Source: Pacificimonas sp036351775
GTDB taxonomy: Bacteria > Pseudomonadota > Alphaproteobacteria > Sphingomonadales > Sphingomonadaceae
Assembly: GCA_036351775.1 (NCBI GenBank)
Contig: JAZBPX010000034.1
Coordinates: 1-64,000, forward strand
Length of the DNA stretch: 64,000 nt
Reading direction: 5' to 3'
The position numbers were made by a program, and so were the translations under genes. The stretch's first letter is position 1, and each line of letters starts with the position of its first letter. The notes beneath the pieces are model-generated. The model made no database searches and had not been told where the DNA came from. It worked only from the letters and a program-made list of their open reading frames with translations. Below are positions 48,961 through 58,043 of this stretch, piece after piece.

Positions 48961-50142
48961 ATGAAACTCTCCCTCTCTCCCGAACATATCGCCTTCCGCG
49001 ACGAGGTCCGCGCCTGGCTCGCCGACAACCTCCCCGACGACCTCCGCGAAGTCGGCGAGCGCCAGACCAGCGTATACACCGTCCCCGAACACAATCTCCG
49101 CTGGCAGAAGATCCTGCATGAAAAGGGCTGGGCCGCGCCCGCATGGCCGGTCGAACATGGCGGCACCGGCTGGGACCTGACGCAGCGCTACATCTGGACC
49201 GCCGAAACCGCCCGCGCCGGCGCCCCCAACCTTTCGCCCATGGGCCTGTCCATGGTCGCGCACGTCATCATCAAGTTCGGTACCGACGAGCAGAAGGCGC
49301 ACTATCTGCCGCGCATCCTGTCGGGCGAGGATTACTGGTGCCAAGGCTATTCGGAGCCCGGTTCAGGCTCCGACCTCGCCTCCCTCCAGCTAAAGGCCAC
49401 CGACGCGGGCGACCACTATGTCCTCAACGGATCGAAAATCTGGACGACCCACGCCCATTTCGCGAACAGGATGTTCATCCTCGCGCGCACCGACAATTCC
49501 GGGAAGCCGCAGCAGGGCATCACCTTCCTCCTCCTCGACATGGACACACCCGGCATCGACGTGAAGCCGATCCTGTTCGTCTCCGGCGATCATGACGTGA
49601 ACCAGGTCTTCTTCGACGATGTGAAGGTGCCGAAGGAAAACCGCCTTGGCGAAGAGAATGACGGCTGGACCGTCGCGAAATATCTTCTCGAATTCGAACG
49701 CTCCTCCGCCTACGCGCCGGGGCTGAAGGCGAAACTCTCGGTCCTGCACGGCGACGCGGAGGAAGCGGGCCTTCTGGGTGACCCCGCCATGCGGAAGCGC
49801 TTCGCCGCCCTCGCGACAGACCTCCAGGCCATCGAGACCACCGAACAGCGCCTGCTGTCGGAAGCGGCGAAGGGCGGCTCGCCCGGCCCCATGGCCTCCA
49901 TGCTGAAGGTGCTCGGCACAGAGGCGGGCCAGGCCATCCAGCGCCTCGCCGTCGATATCGCTGGCCCCTACGCCGCGCCCTACCAGCCGCAGGCGGACCA
50001 GCCCGGCGACAACCGCTACCTCGTTGGCCCGGACCGCGCCGCCCTCGCCATGCCCAGCCTCCTCAACGGCCGCGCCGAATCCATCTACGCCGGCTCCAAC
50101 GAAATCCAGAGGAACATCCTCGCCAAGGTCATGGGACTTTAG
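48961..50142 (+). CDS. Acyl-CoA dehydrogenase
   Basis: The 393-residue flavoprotein catalyses alpha,beta-dehydrogenation of an acyl-CoA. Family signatures include QGYSEPGSGSDLASLQLKA (FAD/substrate site), GSKIWTTHAH, and the C-terminal GRAESIYAGSNEIQRNILAK. The domain order is the usual helical-beta-helical. It follows the acyl-CoA synthetase gene after a repeat cluster. Confidence 0.95.
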   Translation: MKLSLSPEHIAFRDEVRAWLADNLPDDLREVGERQTSVYTVPEHNLRWQKILHEKGWAAPAWPVEHGGTGWDLTQRYIWTAETARAGAPNLSPMGLSMVAHVIIKFGTDEQKAHYLPRILSGEDYWCQGYSEPGSGSDLASLQLKATDAGDHYVLNGSKIWTTHAHFANRMFILARTDNSGKPQQGITFLLLDMDTPGIDVKPILFVSGDHDVNQVFFDDVKVPKENRLGEENDGWTVAKYLLEFERSSAYAPGLKAKLSVLHGDAEEAGLLGDPAMRKRFAALATDLQAIETTEQRLLSEAAKGGSPGPMASMLKVLGTEAGQAIQRLAVDIAGPYAAPYQPQADQPGDNRYLVGPDRAALAMPSLLNGRAESIYAGSNEIQRNILAKVMGL

Positions 50143-50147
50143 GCAAA

Positions 50148-50252
50148 ACAGGCCCCCACCTAACCTCCCCCGCAAGGCGGTGGAGGGACTCACTTTTCCT
50201 CCACCGCCTTGCGGGGGAGGTGGCCGAGCGCCAGCGAGGTCGGAGGGGGCCA
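50148..50252. repeat. Palindromic repeat (acctcccccgcaaggcggtgg type)
   Basis: Strong inverted arms (cctcccccgcaaggcggtgg and ccaccgccttgcgggggagg) flank about 20 bases, followed by an accessory block with ccgagcgccagcgaggtcgg. Similar elements are at 6533 and 62372. It lies ahead of leuC. Confidence 0.8.
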
Positions 50253-50339
50253 GAGCTGCCACGAACAAGCTAGACGCTTTCGTCCCGCACGCTACCCCCG
50301 CTTGACCCAGCCCGCACCCTCGCCAATTACGAGCCCATC

Positions 50340-51752
50340 ATGGCCAGCAAACCCCGCACCCTCTATGAAAAGATCTGGGACGCTCACACCGTCCACCGCC
50401 GCGATGACGGCACCTGCCTGATCTACATCGACCGGCACCTCATTCACGAGGTCACCACCCCGCAGGCCTTCGAGGGGCTGCGCCTCGCCGGGCGCCCGGT
50501 CCGCCGCCCGGACCTCACGCTCGCCGTCCCGGACCACAATGTCCCCACGGAGGGGCGCGGCCAGCCCATCGCCGACCCGGCCTCCGCGCAGCAGGTCGCG
50601 CTCCTCAAGGAAAACTGCACCGCCTTCGGCATCGAGCATATCGAGATGACCAGCCGCGACCAGGGCATCGTCCACATCATCGGCCCCGAACAGGGCTTCA
50701 CCCTCCCCGGCCAAACCATCGTTTGCGGCGACAGCCACACCGCCACCCACGGCGCGTTCGGCGCGCTCGCCTTCGGCATCGGCACGTCCGAGGTCGAGCA
50801 TGTCCTCGCCACGCAGACCCTCCTGCTCAGCCCCGCCAAAACGATGGCCGTCACCGTCGAGGGCGACCTCGGCTTCGGCGTCAGCGCCAAGGACGTCACC
50901 CTCGCCATCATCGGCAGGACGGGCGCGGGCGGCGGCACCGGCCACGTCATCGAATATCGCGGCTCCACCATCCGCGCCCTGTCGATGGAGGGCCGCATGA
51001 CCCTCTGCAACATGGCCATCGAGGGCGGCGCCCGCGCCGGTCTCGTCGCCCCCGACGACACCACCTTTTCCTATGTCGAGGGCCGCGACCGCGCGCCGAA
51101 GGACGAGGACTTCGACCGCGCCGTCCGCTACTGGCGCACCCTCCCGACCGACGACGGCGCCACCTTCGACCGCGAAGTCCACCTCGACGCTGCCGACATC
51201 GCCCCGCAGGTCACCTGGGGCACCAGCCCGGAGGATGTCCTCCCCGTCACCGGCACGGTCCCCGACCCCGGCAGCTTCGCCGACGCCTCCAAGCGCGCCG
51301 CCGCGGAGAAGAGCCTCGACTATATGGGCCTCACCCCCGGCACGCCGCTCAGCGACGTAACGGTCAGCCACGTCTTTATCGGCAGCTGCACCAATGCCCG
51401 CATCGAGGATCTCCGCGCCGCCGCCGCCGTCGCCAAGGACCGCCGTGCCCCCGAAGGCGTCCGCGTGATGGTCGTCCCCGGCTCCGGCCGTGTGAAGGCG
51501 GAGGCGGAGAGCGAGGGCCTCGACCGTATCTTCACCGCCGCAGGGTTCGAATGGCGCGACCCGGGCTGCTCCGCCTGCCTCGCCATGAACCCCGACAAGG
51601 TGCCGCCGGGCGAACGCTGCGCCTCCACCTCCAACCGCAATTTCGTCGGCCGCCAGGGCCCCGGCGCCCGCACCCACCTGATGAGCCCCGCCATGGCCGC
51701 CGCCGCCGCCGTCACGGGCAAAATTACCGACGTGCGCGAGTTGATGGGGTGA
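50340..51752 (+). CDS. leuC: 3-Isopropylmalate dehydratase large subunit LeuC
   Basis: LeuC with LeuD isomerises 2- to 3-isopropylmalate in leucine synthesis, using a 4Fe-4S cluster. The 470-residue protein starts MASKPRTLYEKIWDAHTVH and has cluster cysteines in FIGSCTNARIEDL and DPGCSACLAMNPD, plus GDSHTATHGAFGALAFGIGT. No leader peptide or attenuator was seen upstream; the gap holds a palindromic repeat. Confidence 0.97.
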   Translation: MASKPRTLYEKIWDAHTVHRRDDGTCLIYIDRHLIHEVTTPQAFEGLRLAGRPVRRPDLTLAVPDHNVPTEGRGQPIADPASAQQVALLKENCTAFGIEHIEMTSRDQGIVHIIGPEQGFTLPGQTIVCGDSHTATHGAFGALAFGIGTSEVEHVLATQTLLLSPAKTMAVTVEGDLGFGVSAKDVTLAIIGRTGAGGGTGHVIEYRGSTIRALSMEGRMTLCNMAIEGGARAGLVAPDDTTFSYVEGRDRAPKDEDFDRAVRYWRTLPTDDGATFDREVHLDAADIAPQVTWGTSPEDVLPVTGTVPDPGSFADASKRAAAEKSLDYMGLTPGTPLSDVTVSHVFIGSCTNARIEDLRAAAAVAKDRRAPEGVRVMVVPGSGRVKAEAESEGLDRIFTAAGFEWRDPGCSACLAMNPDKVPPGERCASTSNRNFVGRQGPGARTHLMSPAMAAAAAVTGKITDVRELMG

Positions 51753-51780
51753 CGGTCAGGGGAAACTCTGACTGGGCCGC

Positions 51781-51904
51781 AAGGCCCTACCCTCCCCAAA
51801 CCCCTCCCTCAAAGGGAGGGAATACCCTGATCCTTCTCCCCTCCCTCTCAGGGAAGGGCAGCATAGTTCTTCTCCCCTCCCTCTCAGGGAGGGGCTGGGG
51901 GAGG
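51781..51904. repeat. GC-rich palindromic repeats between leuC and the DUF559 gene
   Basis: Three or so tandem C-run/G-run units (tcccctccctctcagggagg type) occupy the gap. The last G-run (gggggagggtcga) directly precedes the TTG start of the DUF559 gene and provides its ribosome-binding site. Confidence 0.8.
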
Positions 51905-51909
51905 GTCGA

Positions 51910-52404
51910 TTGAGCGATACGCCCAGAGAAAAACGCCGCCGCCAGCGCCCCGCAATCCTCGCGAACGCCCGCGAAAACCGCCGCGCCCTCACCCCCGCCG
52001 AAACCCGCCTGTGGTCCGCCCTCCGCGCCCGCCAACTGAACGGTCTCAAGTTCACCAAGCAGTTCGTCCTCGGCCCCTACATCGCTGATTTCGCCTGCCG
52101 CTCGGCAAGGCTGGCCATCGAACTGGACGGCGACAGCCACGCCGGCCGCGAAGCCTACGACGCTCGCCGCGAAGCGTTCTTCACCGGCCAGGGCTACCGC
52201 ACCCTCCGCTTCTGGAACGCGGAGATATTCGACAATCTCGACGGCGTTCTGCGCGACATAGAGCAAGCCTGCACCGCCCCACCCTCCCCGAACCCCTCCC
52301 TGATAGGGAGGGGACAGCCAAACACCACTCCCCACCCTCGCAGGGAGGGGCCGGGGGAGGGTCGGCGGCACACGTCGCGGACAGGCGCAGGCGAGGACAA
52401 ATGA
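51910..52404 (+). CDS. DUF559 (Vsr-like endonuclease fold) protein
   Basis: The 164-residue protein has the DUF559 core, related to very-short-patch repair endonucleases: ALTPAETRLWSALRARQLNG, KFTKQFVLGPYIADFACRS, LAIELDGDSHAGREAYD and LRFWNAEIFDNLDGVL. The start is TTG at 51910 after a repeat-derived ribosome-binding site. The C-terminal 40 residues (PPSPNPSLIGRGQPNTT...) are encoded by another palindromic repeat, so the ancestral protein probably ended near residue 120. Its stop overlaps the next start by four bases. DNA cleavage is plausible but unproven for this family. Confidence 0.82.
   Translation: MSDTPREKRRRQRPAILANARENRRALTPAETRLWSALRARQLNGLKFTKQFVLGPYIADFACRSARLAIELDGDSHAGREAYDARREAFFTGQGYRTLRFWNAEIFDNLDGVLRDIEQACTAPPSPNPSLIGRGQPNTTPHPRREGPGEGRRHTSRTGAGEDK
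52282..52365. repeat. GC-rich palindromic repeat within the DUF559 coding end
   Basis: Two C-run/G-run units (cctccctgatagggagggg and the related ccctcgcagggagggg) lie in frame inside the 3' part of the DUF559 gene. Confidence 0.75.
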
Positions 52405-52784
52405 CCCCCCGCCCCCTCATCACCGCCACCCTCGCCGCGCCTATCCTCGCCTGCACAACCCTGTCCCCGATCCTCGCCGGCATGAAGCTCGGGCCGCTCG
52501 ACATGGTCCCCTTCGGCGCAGCCATCCTGCCGATGATCTTCGCCGTCCCCGGTTCGCTGTTCCTGACGATCGTCTTCCTGCTCCTGACGAAGGCGCGCAC
52601 CACGCTCCGCTACCGCTACCTCGCGCTCCTCATCATCGCCCCCATTACCGGGGCCCTCGCGCTCGGCAGCTACGACCGCCTCGAAATCCTCCTCGGCGCG
52701 CTCTATGCCGCCGTCACCGCCATCCTCTGGATCGTCATTCACCGCTGGCAGGGCCGCCGCGCCGCTTCTAGGACCGCCCCATGA
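52401..52784 (+). CDS. Small membrane protein, hypothetical
   Basis: The 127-residue protein has four hydrophobic helices (for example VPFGAAILPMIFAVPGSLFL, YLALLIIAPITGALAL) and a short basic tail (HRWQGRRAASRTAP). No family recognised. It overlaps both the DUF559 gene and leuD by four bases (ATGA at each end), so it is translated with them. Confidence 0.65.
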   Translation: MTPRPLITATLAAPILACTTLSPILAGMKLGPLDMVPFGAAILPMIFAVPGSLFLTIVFLLLTKARTTLRYRYLALLIIAPITGALALGSYDRLEILLGALYAAVTAILWIVIHRWQGRRAASRTAP

Positions 52785-53377
52785 CCCCCTTCGCTACCCT
52801 CACCGGCATCGCCGTCCCGTTCGGGCGGGAGAATGTCGATACCGACATAATCATCCCGGCCAAGTTCCTGAAGGCCGTCACGCGCACCGGCCTCGGCATG
52901 GGCGCGTTCGAATCGATCCGGAAGGACGACCCGGAGAACATCTTCGACAGCGAGCGCAACGCCGGCGCGCCCATCCTGATCGCGGGCGACAATTTCGGCT
53001 GCGGGTCGAGCCGCGAGCATGCCCCCTGGGCCCTCGCCGACATGGGGTTCCGCTGCGTCATCGCGCCAAGCTTCGCCGACATCTTCGCGGGCAATGCGTT
53101 CAAGAACGGGATGCTGCTCGTCGCCCTGCCGCAGGACCAGGTCGACCGCCTGATGGCCATCGCGGACGACGCCGAGATCACCGTCGATCTCGAAAACCAG
53201 GTCGTCACGACGCCCTACCAGGACCGCTTCCGCTTCGAGATCGACCCCTTCCGCAAAGAGTGCCTCCTCAATGGCACCGACGAAATCGGCCTGACCGAGG
53301 CCCTCACCGAAGACATCTCCGCCTACGAATCCCGCCAGGCGGACCACATGCCCTTCCTCGCCCCCACCCCGCTCTGA
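52781..53377 (+). CDS. leuD: 3-Isopropylmalate dehydratase small subunit LeuD
   Basis: The 198-residue swivel-domain subunit pairs with LeuC. Signatures are GIAVPFGRENVDTDIIIPAK, GDNFGCGSSREHAPWALADM and FADIFAGNAFKNGML. It begins at the ATG overlapping the membrane-protein stop. It is separated from leuC by two unrelated genes and followed by a metallophosphoesterase gene. Confidence 0.97.
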   Translation: MTPFATLTGIAVPFGRENVDTDIIIPAKFLKAVTRTGLGMGAFESIRKDDPENIFDSERNAGAPILIAGDNFGCGSSREHAPWALADMGFRCVIAPSFADIFAGNAFKNGMLLVALPQDQVDRLMAIADDAEITVDLENQVVTTPYQDRFRFEIDPFRKECLLNGTDEIGLTEALTEDISAYESRQADHMPFLAPTPL

Positions 53378-53390
53378 GCCTCTGCTTACC

Positions 53391-54203
53391 TTGCGCCGCG
53401 TCCTCATCGCGCTCACCGCGCTCGGCCTTGCCCTTCTTGCGTTCATGTATGCCGAGGCGCTCCGCGCGCCCGTCGTCCGCGAAGAGTCCGTGGCCTATCT
53501 ACCGCCGGGAAGCGATCCTTTCCGCATTCTGCTGATCGGCGATGTTCACGTCGCGGGGCCGGACATGCCGCCATCCCGCCTCGCGGGAATTGTCGCCGAA
53601 CTGAGTGACCTCGAAGCCGATCTCATCCTCATCGCCGGTGATTTGGTCAGCGATAAAACGCTCGCCACGAAGCGCTACTCCGCCGCCGAAGCCGTCGCCC
53701 CGCTTGCTGGCTTCTCCACACCACTCCTCTTCGTCCCTGGCAACCATGACCACTGGCGCGGCTTCGAGGCGTTCGAGCGTCCGCTTGCGAAGGCAGGCAT
53801 CACCGTGCTTCGCAATCAGGTGCTGCGCTTCGGCCCGGTGATGATTGCGGGCATCGACGACGACTTTTCTGGAAACGCCGACATCGCGAAGGCATTCGCG
53901 GCTCTGCCCGAAAACGAAATTCCCGTCATCGCGTTAACCCATTCCCCGGACATCGTGCCGGCCCTGCCGTCAAAGGCTGGGCTCGTCCTCGCCGGTCACA
54001 CCCATTGCGGCCAGATTCGTCCGCCATTTGTCGGGGCCATCAGCTACGCTAGCCGCCACGGCGCTCGCTTCGGCTGCGGTGTCATCGACGAAACGGGCCG
54101 CCGGATCTTTGTCACGGCAGGTCTGGGTACCAGCATCCTGCCGCTTCGCCTCGGTGCGCCCCCGGATGTCTGGCTGATCACGCTCACCGCCCTTCCAGAA
54201 TAG
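53391..54203 (+). CDS. Membrane-anchored metallophosphoesterase
   Basis: The 270-residue protein has an N-terminal helix (VLIALTALGLALLAFMYAEA) and calcineurin-type motifs: ILLIGDVHVAG, LILIAGDLV, FVPGNHDHWRG, ALTHSPD and VLAGHTHCGQIRPPF. This arrangement resembles YkuE/LpxH-like periplasmic-facing enzymes, where some members hydrolyse lipid A precursors. The start is TTG at 53391, 13 bases after leuD. Function within the leucine cluster is not apparent. Confidence 0.85.
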   Translation: MRRVLIALTALGLALLAFMYAEALRAPVVREESVAYLPPGSDPFRILLIGDVHVAGPDMPPSRLAGIVAELSDLEADLILIAGDLVSDKTLATKRYSAAEAVAPLAGFSTPLLFVPGNHDHWRGFEAFERPLAKAGITVLRNQVLRFGPVMIAGIDDDFSGNADIAKAFAALPENEIPVIALTHSPDIVPALPSKAGLVLAGHTHCGQIRPPFVGAISYASRHGARFGCGVIDETGRRIFVTAGLGTSILPLRLGAPPDVWLITLTALPE

Positions 54204-54348
54204 GAAAAGCGCGCGCATAATCGCGCGAACAGGCTTGCAAGATAGGATATCCGGCTTCACGCACACCCGCGCGCGCTGAGGTGTGACCCAGTGTGACCTA
54301 CAGCCCCGTGACCGACAACGGCCGACCGGCCCGCAGAAAGTATCGCCC

Positions 54349-55404
54349 GTGACGAAACAGCTCCTCCTCCTGCCTGGTGACGGTATCGGCCCTGAAGTGA
54401 TCGCCGAGGTCCGCAATGTCCTTGATGCCCTCGACCTCGACATCGCCGTCATCGAGGCGCACTTCGGCGGCGCGGCCATCGATGCGGACGGTGTCCCCGT
54501 TACCGACGAAACCGTGGAGCGTGCCCTTGCCGCAGACGCCGTCCTGATGGGCGCGGTCGGCGGGCCGAAATGGGCGAACCAGCCCTATGACAAGCGCCCG
54601 GAGGCGGGGCTCCTCCGCCTCCGCGAGGCGATGAACGTCTACGCCAACCTTCGCCCCGCCCGCTGCTTTCCGGCACTCGCCGACGCCTCCAGCCTGAAGC
54701 GCGAGCTGGTCGAGGGCCTCGACATCATGTTCGTCCGCGAACTCGTTGGCGGCGTCTATTTCGGCAAACCGCGCGGCATCGAGATGCTTGAGCATGGCGA
54801 GCGCCGCGGCCTCAACACCCACCACTACACCACCAGCGAAATCCGCCGCGTCGCCGAAACCGCCTTCCGTCTCGCCAGGGGCCGCTCGGGCCGCGTCTGC
54901 TCCGTCGAGAAATCGAACGTCATGGAGGCGGGCCTTCTCTGGCGCGAGGAAGTCCAGCGCCTGCGCGACGAGGAATACCCGGAGGTCGACCTCTCCCACA
55001 TGCTGGCTGACAACTGCGCCATGCAGCTCGTCAAACAGCCCAAGCAGTTCGACGTCATTCTGACCGACAACCTGTTCGGCGACATGCTCTCCGATGAAGC
55101 CGCGATGCTCACCGGCTCCCTCGGCCTCCTCCCCTCCGCCGCGCTCGGCGAAGCCGGAAAGCCCGGCCTCTACGAGCCCATCCACGGCTCTGCGCCCGAC
55201 ATCGCCGGGCAGGGCCTCGCCAACCCCGCCGCCGCGATCCTCAGCCTCGCCATGGCCGTCCGCCATTCCTTCGATGACGAGCGCACCGCGGAGCGCATCG
55301 AACGCGCCGTCGAAACCGCCATCGAGGGCGGCGCGCGCACCCGCGACCTTGGCGGCGACCTCTCGACGGCACAGATGGGCCGCGCAATCGTTGATGCGCT
55401 CTGA
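54349..55404 (+). CDS. leuB: 3-Isopropylmalate dehydrogenase LeuB
   Basis: LeuB oxidises and decarboxylates 3-isopropylmalate with NAD. The 351-residue protein has LLLLPGDGIGPEVIAEVRN, ELVGGVYFGKPRG, SVEKSNVMEAGLLWR, ILTDNLFGDMLSDEAAML and EPIHGSAPDIAGQGLANP. The GTG at 54349 gives the family start; an ATG at 54283 would add 22 unconserved residues. The 145-base gap before it shows a gtgtgacc direct repeat and no clear promoter. Confidence 0.96.
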   Translation: MTKQLLLLPGDGIGPEVIAEVRNVLDALDLDIAVIEAHFGGAAIDADGVPVTDETVERALAADAVLMGAVGGPKWANQPYDKRPEAGLLRLREAMNVYANLRPARCFPALADASSLKRELVEGLDIMFVRELVGGVYFGKPRGIEMLEHGERRGLNTHHYTTSEIRRVAETAFRLARGRSGRVCSVEKSNVMEAGLLWREEVQRLRDEEYPEVDLSHMLADNCAMQLVKQPKQFDVILTDNLFGDMLSDEAAMLTGSLGLLPSAALGEAGKPGLYEPIHGSAPDIAGQGLANPAAAILSLAMAVRHSFDDERTAERIERAVETAIEGGARTRDLGGDLSTAQMGRAIVDAL

Positions 55405-55424
55405 GGGGTAGGCAAGGCTGCAAA

Positions 55425-56279
55425 GTGATGGACAAGTTTCGTGACCCGCTGAAACCGCCGCGGCGCACGCCGTGGCGCGACACGCTCGACCGCACTATCG
55501 GCACCTTCCTGACCGGCCTCGTCTTCCTGCTGCCGATCATCATTACGCTGATGATCCTCGACTGGTTCATTCGCCAGATCGGCGGCCTGTTCGGCGAGGA
55601 CACGATCCTCGGCACCGCCATCTTCGGCTCGTCTACGCTCATATTCGGCGACAGCGTTGTCGGCATCTGGATCATTTTCGCCCTCGTGATTGCCGCGATT
55701 TGGGGCGCGGGACGCCTGTTCCAGAAAAGCGCTCAGCGGTCGATCCAGGAGCGGATGGAGGGGTGGGTCAGCCGCATTCCCATCATCGGTTCGATCTACC
55801 GCCCGGTATCGCAGCTGACCCGCATGCTCGGCATGCGGGATGAACACGAACTGGCGTCCATGCGGCCGATCGCCTGCCGGTTCGGCGGAGAGAACGGCGT
55901 CGACATCCTCGCGCTGCTCGCCTCCTCCACGCCGGTCCAGGTCGGCGGCAAGCCGCGCATGCTCGTCTACCTGCCATCCGCGCCGCTGCCCATGACCGGC
56001 GCGCTGATGCTGGTGCCGAAGGACAACGTGGTGGAGGTCGAGGGAATCGGCGTCGACGACCTCCTCGCCTATTATATCTCGCTGGGAACGGTTACGCCGG
56101 ACGCCCTGGACATGGACAATGTCGCTGCACCGGAGGCGGCCGCGGCCATCGCGGCGGATGCAACCGCGCCCCAACCGGACCCGCAGTCGCAGCGCCGCCC
56201 CGACCTGCCACCGGACTTCAAGCCCGCGCCGGAACCAGAGACAGGGTCGAAACCTGCGCGTCAGTCAGAGGGCGAGTAG
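55425..56279 (+). CDS. DUF502 family membrane protein
   Basis: The 284-residue protein has two N-terminal membrane helices (TFLTGLVFLLPIIITLMILD, VVGIWIIFALVIAAIWGAG) and the DUF502 core (RIPIIGSIYRPVSQL, MLVYLPSAPLPMTGALMLVP). The C-terminal 45 residues are proline/alanine-rich and probably disordered. GTG at 55425 or ATG at 55428 is the start. Its 3' end overlaps the convergent lipoprotein gene by 19 bases. Function unknown; family members occur widely in envelope contexts. Confidence 0.88.
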   Translation: MMDKFRDPLKPPRRTPWRDTLDRTIGTFLTGLVFLLPIIITLMILDWFIRQIGGLFGEDTILGTAIFGSSTLIFGDSVVGIWIIFALVIAAIWGAGRLFQKSAQRSIQERMEGWVSRIPIIGSIYRPVSQLTRMLGMRDEHELASMRPIACRFGGENGVDILALLASSTPVQVGGKPRMLVYLPSAPLPMTGALMLVPKDNVVEVEGIGVDDLLAYYISLGTVTPDALDMDNVAAPEAAAAIAADATAPQPDPQSQRRPDLPPDFKPAPEPETGSKPARQSEGE

Positions 56280-56848
56280 GTCACCGTCTGGCCGCTTTCG
56301 CCCGGATAGTCGCGCAGCAGCGCATCGGCGAGGTCGGGCAGCACGTCCGCAACGCTCGTGTCGTCACCGGATTCGGTGATCGCGCGGCCCTCCCAGATAA
56401 CGCTCTCGTCGGACAGGCGCAGCAGCCGCAGCGCCAGCATCGTCTCGGTAACCTCGTCATTGCCGGACCCGCCCAGGCCAAAGGTCGTACCGATGCCGAT
56501 CCCGCCACCGCGCCCGCCAGTGCCGCCGCCCACACCCACGGTAACCGGCGACCGCCGCGCCAGCGCTTCCCGGCTGGCCTGCGCAATGTCGATCGTGCCG
56601 AGCAGTTCAGCGGCCATCCGGTCGCTCGTGACATCGAAACCCGTCTCCCGCAGCTCGGCGGCCACGACGCTCGCATAGGTCCGGAACTCCAGCGTGCCCA
56701 CATCTTCCAGCATGGCCGGCTCGAGGAACACCGTGCCGCGCGCGGCGGGCTGCTCCAGGTGGAACCGCGTCACATCCACACCGCTGTCATAGGTCGCGCA
56801 GCCTGCAAGCAGTGCACATGCCGCCAAAGCCATACCTCGCATTGTCAT
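56261..56848 (-). CDS. DUF4136-like lipoprotein
   Basis: The 195-residue protein has the lipobox MALAACALLAGC with Cys17, then a mature part matching the DUF4136 pattern (YDSGVDVTRFHL, YASVVAAELRETGFDV, ALRLLRLSDESVIWEGRA). A glycine-rich loop (VGVGGGTGGRGGGIGIGT) is notable. It is convergent with the DUF502 gene, overlapping by 19 bases. Function unknown. Confidence 0.78.
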   Translation of the reverse strand: MTMRGMALAACALLAGCATYDSGVDVTRFHLEQPAARGTVFLEPAMLEDVGTLEFRTYASVVAAELRETGFDVTSDRMAAELLGTIDIAQASREALARRSPVTVGVGGGTGGRGGGIGIGTTFGLGGSGNDEVTETMLALRLLRLSDESVIWEGRAITESGDDTSVADVLPDLADALLRDYPGESGQTVTYSPSD

Positions 56849-56923
56849 TTCCTCTTCTCGCGGCGCACCTTAAAGCGCCAGTCCATCGATTCCTTCCAAC
56901 TCCGCGCATAGAAGGGCCGTTCC

Positions 56924-57937
56924 ATGACCGACCCCTCAGACCAGAAGCCCCGCATCCTCGTTACCGGCGGCGCGGGCTATATCGGCAGTCACGCCGTCCT
57001 CGCCCTTCTGGACGCCGGCTACCCCGTGTCCGTCGCGGACAATCTCGTCACCGGCTTTCGCTGGGCCGTCCCGGACGCCGCCCGCTTCCATGACGTCGAC
57101 ATCGCCGATGAGGACCGCATGACCACGCTCCTCAAGGAGGATGGGATCGACGCGATTATGCACTTTGCCGGGTCCGTCGTGGTTCCGGAATCGGTCGAGA
57201 ACCCGCTGAAATACTATGCCAACAACACCGCCGCCTCCCGCAACCTGATTGCCGCCGCCGTCGAGGCGGGGATTCCGCATTTCATCTTCTCGTCGACGGC
57301 CGCGACCTACGGCATCCCGGACGTGGTGCCTGTGCGGGAGGACGCGCCGCAGCGGCCGATCAATCCCTACGGCGCGTCGAAACTGATGACCGAGATGATG
57401 CTGCGCGACACCGCCGCCGCCCACGCCATCAACTTCTGTGCACTGCGCTATTTCAACGTCGCGGGCGCCGACCCCGACGGGCGCGCCGGGCAGGCCACGA
57501 AGGGCGCGACCCACCTCATCAAGGTCGCCAGCGAGGCCGCGCTCGGCAAGCGCGGCCATGTCGCCGTCTTTGGCACCGATTACGACACGCCCGATGGAAC
57601 CGGCGTGCGCGACTACATCCACGTCTCCGATCTCGCCGCCGCCCATGTCCTCGCGCTCGAATGGCTCCGCGAAAACCCGGACCAGTCGCTTTTCATGAAT
57701 GCGGGCTACAAGCGCGGCTTTTCCGTCCTCGAAGTGCTCGATTCGGTCGAGCGCGTCTCGGGCAAGACCATCGAACGCCGCCTGGAACCCCGCCGCGCAG
57801 GCGACCCGGACGAGCTCATCAGCGACAATGCGAAGATCCTCGAAACCCTAGGCTGGCAGCCCCGCCACGCCGATCTCGACACCATCGTCCGCCACGCGCT
57901 CGCCTGGGAGAAGCGGCTTAAGGACAGACAGAACTGA
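56924..57937 (+). CDS. galE: UDP-glucose 4-epimerase GalE
   Basis: The 337-residue extended short-chain dehydrogenase interconverts UDP-glucose and UDP-galactose for surface polysaccharides. It has the NAD motif VTGGAGYIGSHAVLALL, SSTAATYG, the catalytic INPYGASKLMTE (YxxxK) and RYFNVAGADPDGRAGQ. Length is standard. It is divergent from the DUF4136 lipoprotein gene. Confidence 0.95.
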   Translation: MTDPSDQKPRILVTGGAGYIGSHAVLALLDAGYPVSVADNLVTGFRWAVPDAARFHDVDIADEDRMTTLLKEDGIDAIMHFAGSVVVPESVENPLKYYANNTAASRNLIAAAVEAGIPHFIFSSTAATYGIPDVVPVREDAPQRPINPYGASKLMTEMMLRDTAAAHAINFCALRYFNVAGADPDGRAGQATKGATHLIKVASEAALGKRGHVAVFGTDYDTPDGTGVRDYIHVSDLAAAHVLALEWLRENPDQSLFMNAGYKRGFSVLEVLDSVERVSGKTIERRLEPRRAGDPDELISDNAKILETLGWQPRHADLDTIVRHALAWEKRLKDRQN

Positions 57938-57988
57938 CCCGGCTTCAGGACGCGAAAACGTCCCGAAACGGGTCGTCCCTGCCCTATC

Positions 57989-58016
57989 TGTCATCCCCGC
58001 GCAGGCGGGGATCTCT
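57989..58016. repeat. Half palindromic element (tgtcatccccgcgcaggcgg)
   Basis: A single arm of the tgtcatccccgcg family, with its own short hairpin (ccccgcgcaggcgggg), lies between the convergent galE and phosphatase genes. Confidence 0.6.
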
Positions 58017-58043
58017 CAACGAGTACAGGACCGCGCCGCCTCC

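Noticed and set aside
50143..50339. Leucine attenuator or leader peptide before leuC
   Set aside because: No Leu-rich short frame was found; the gap is filled by a palindromic repeat.
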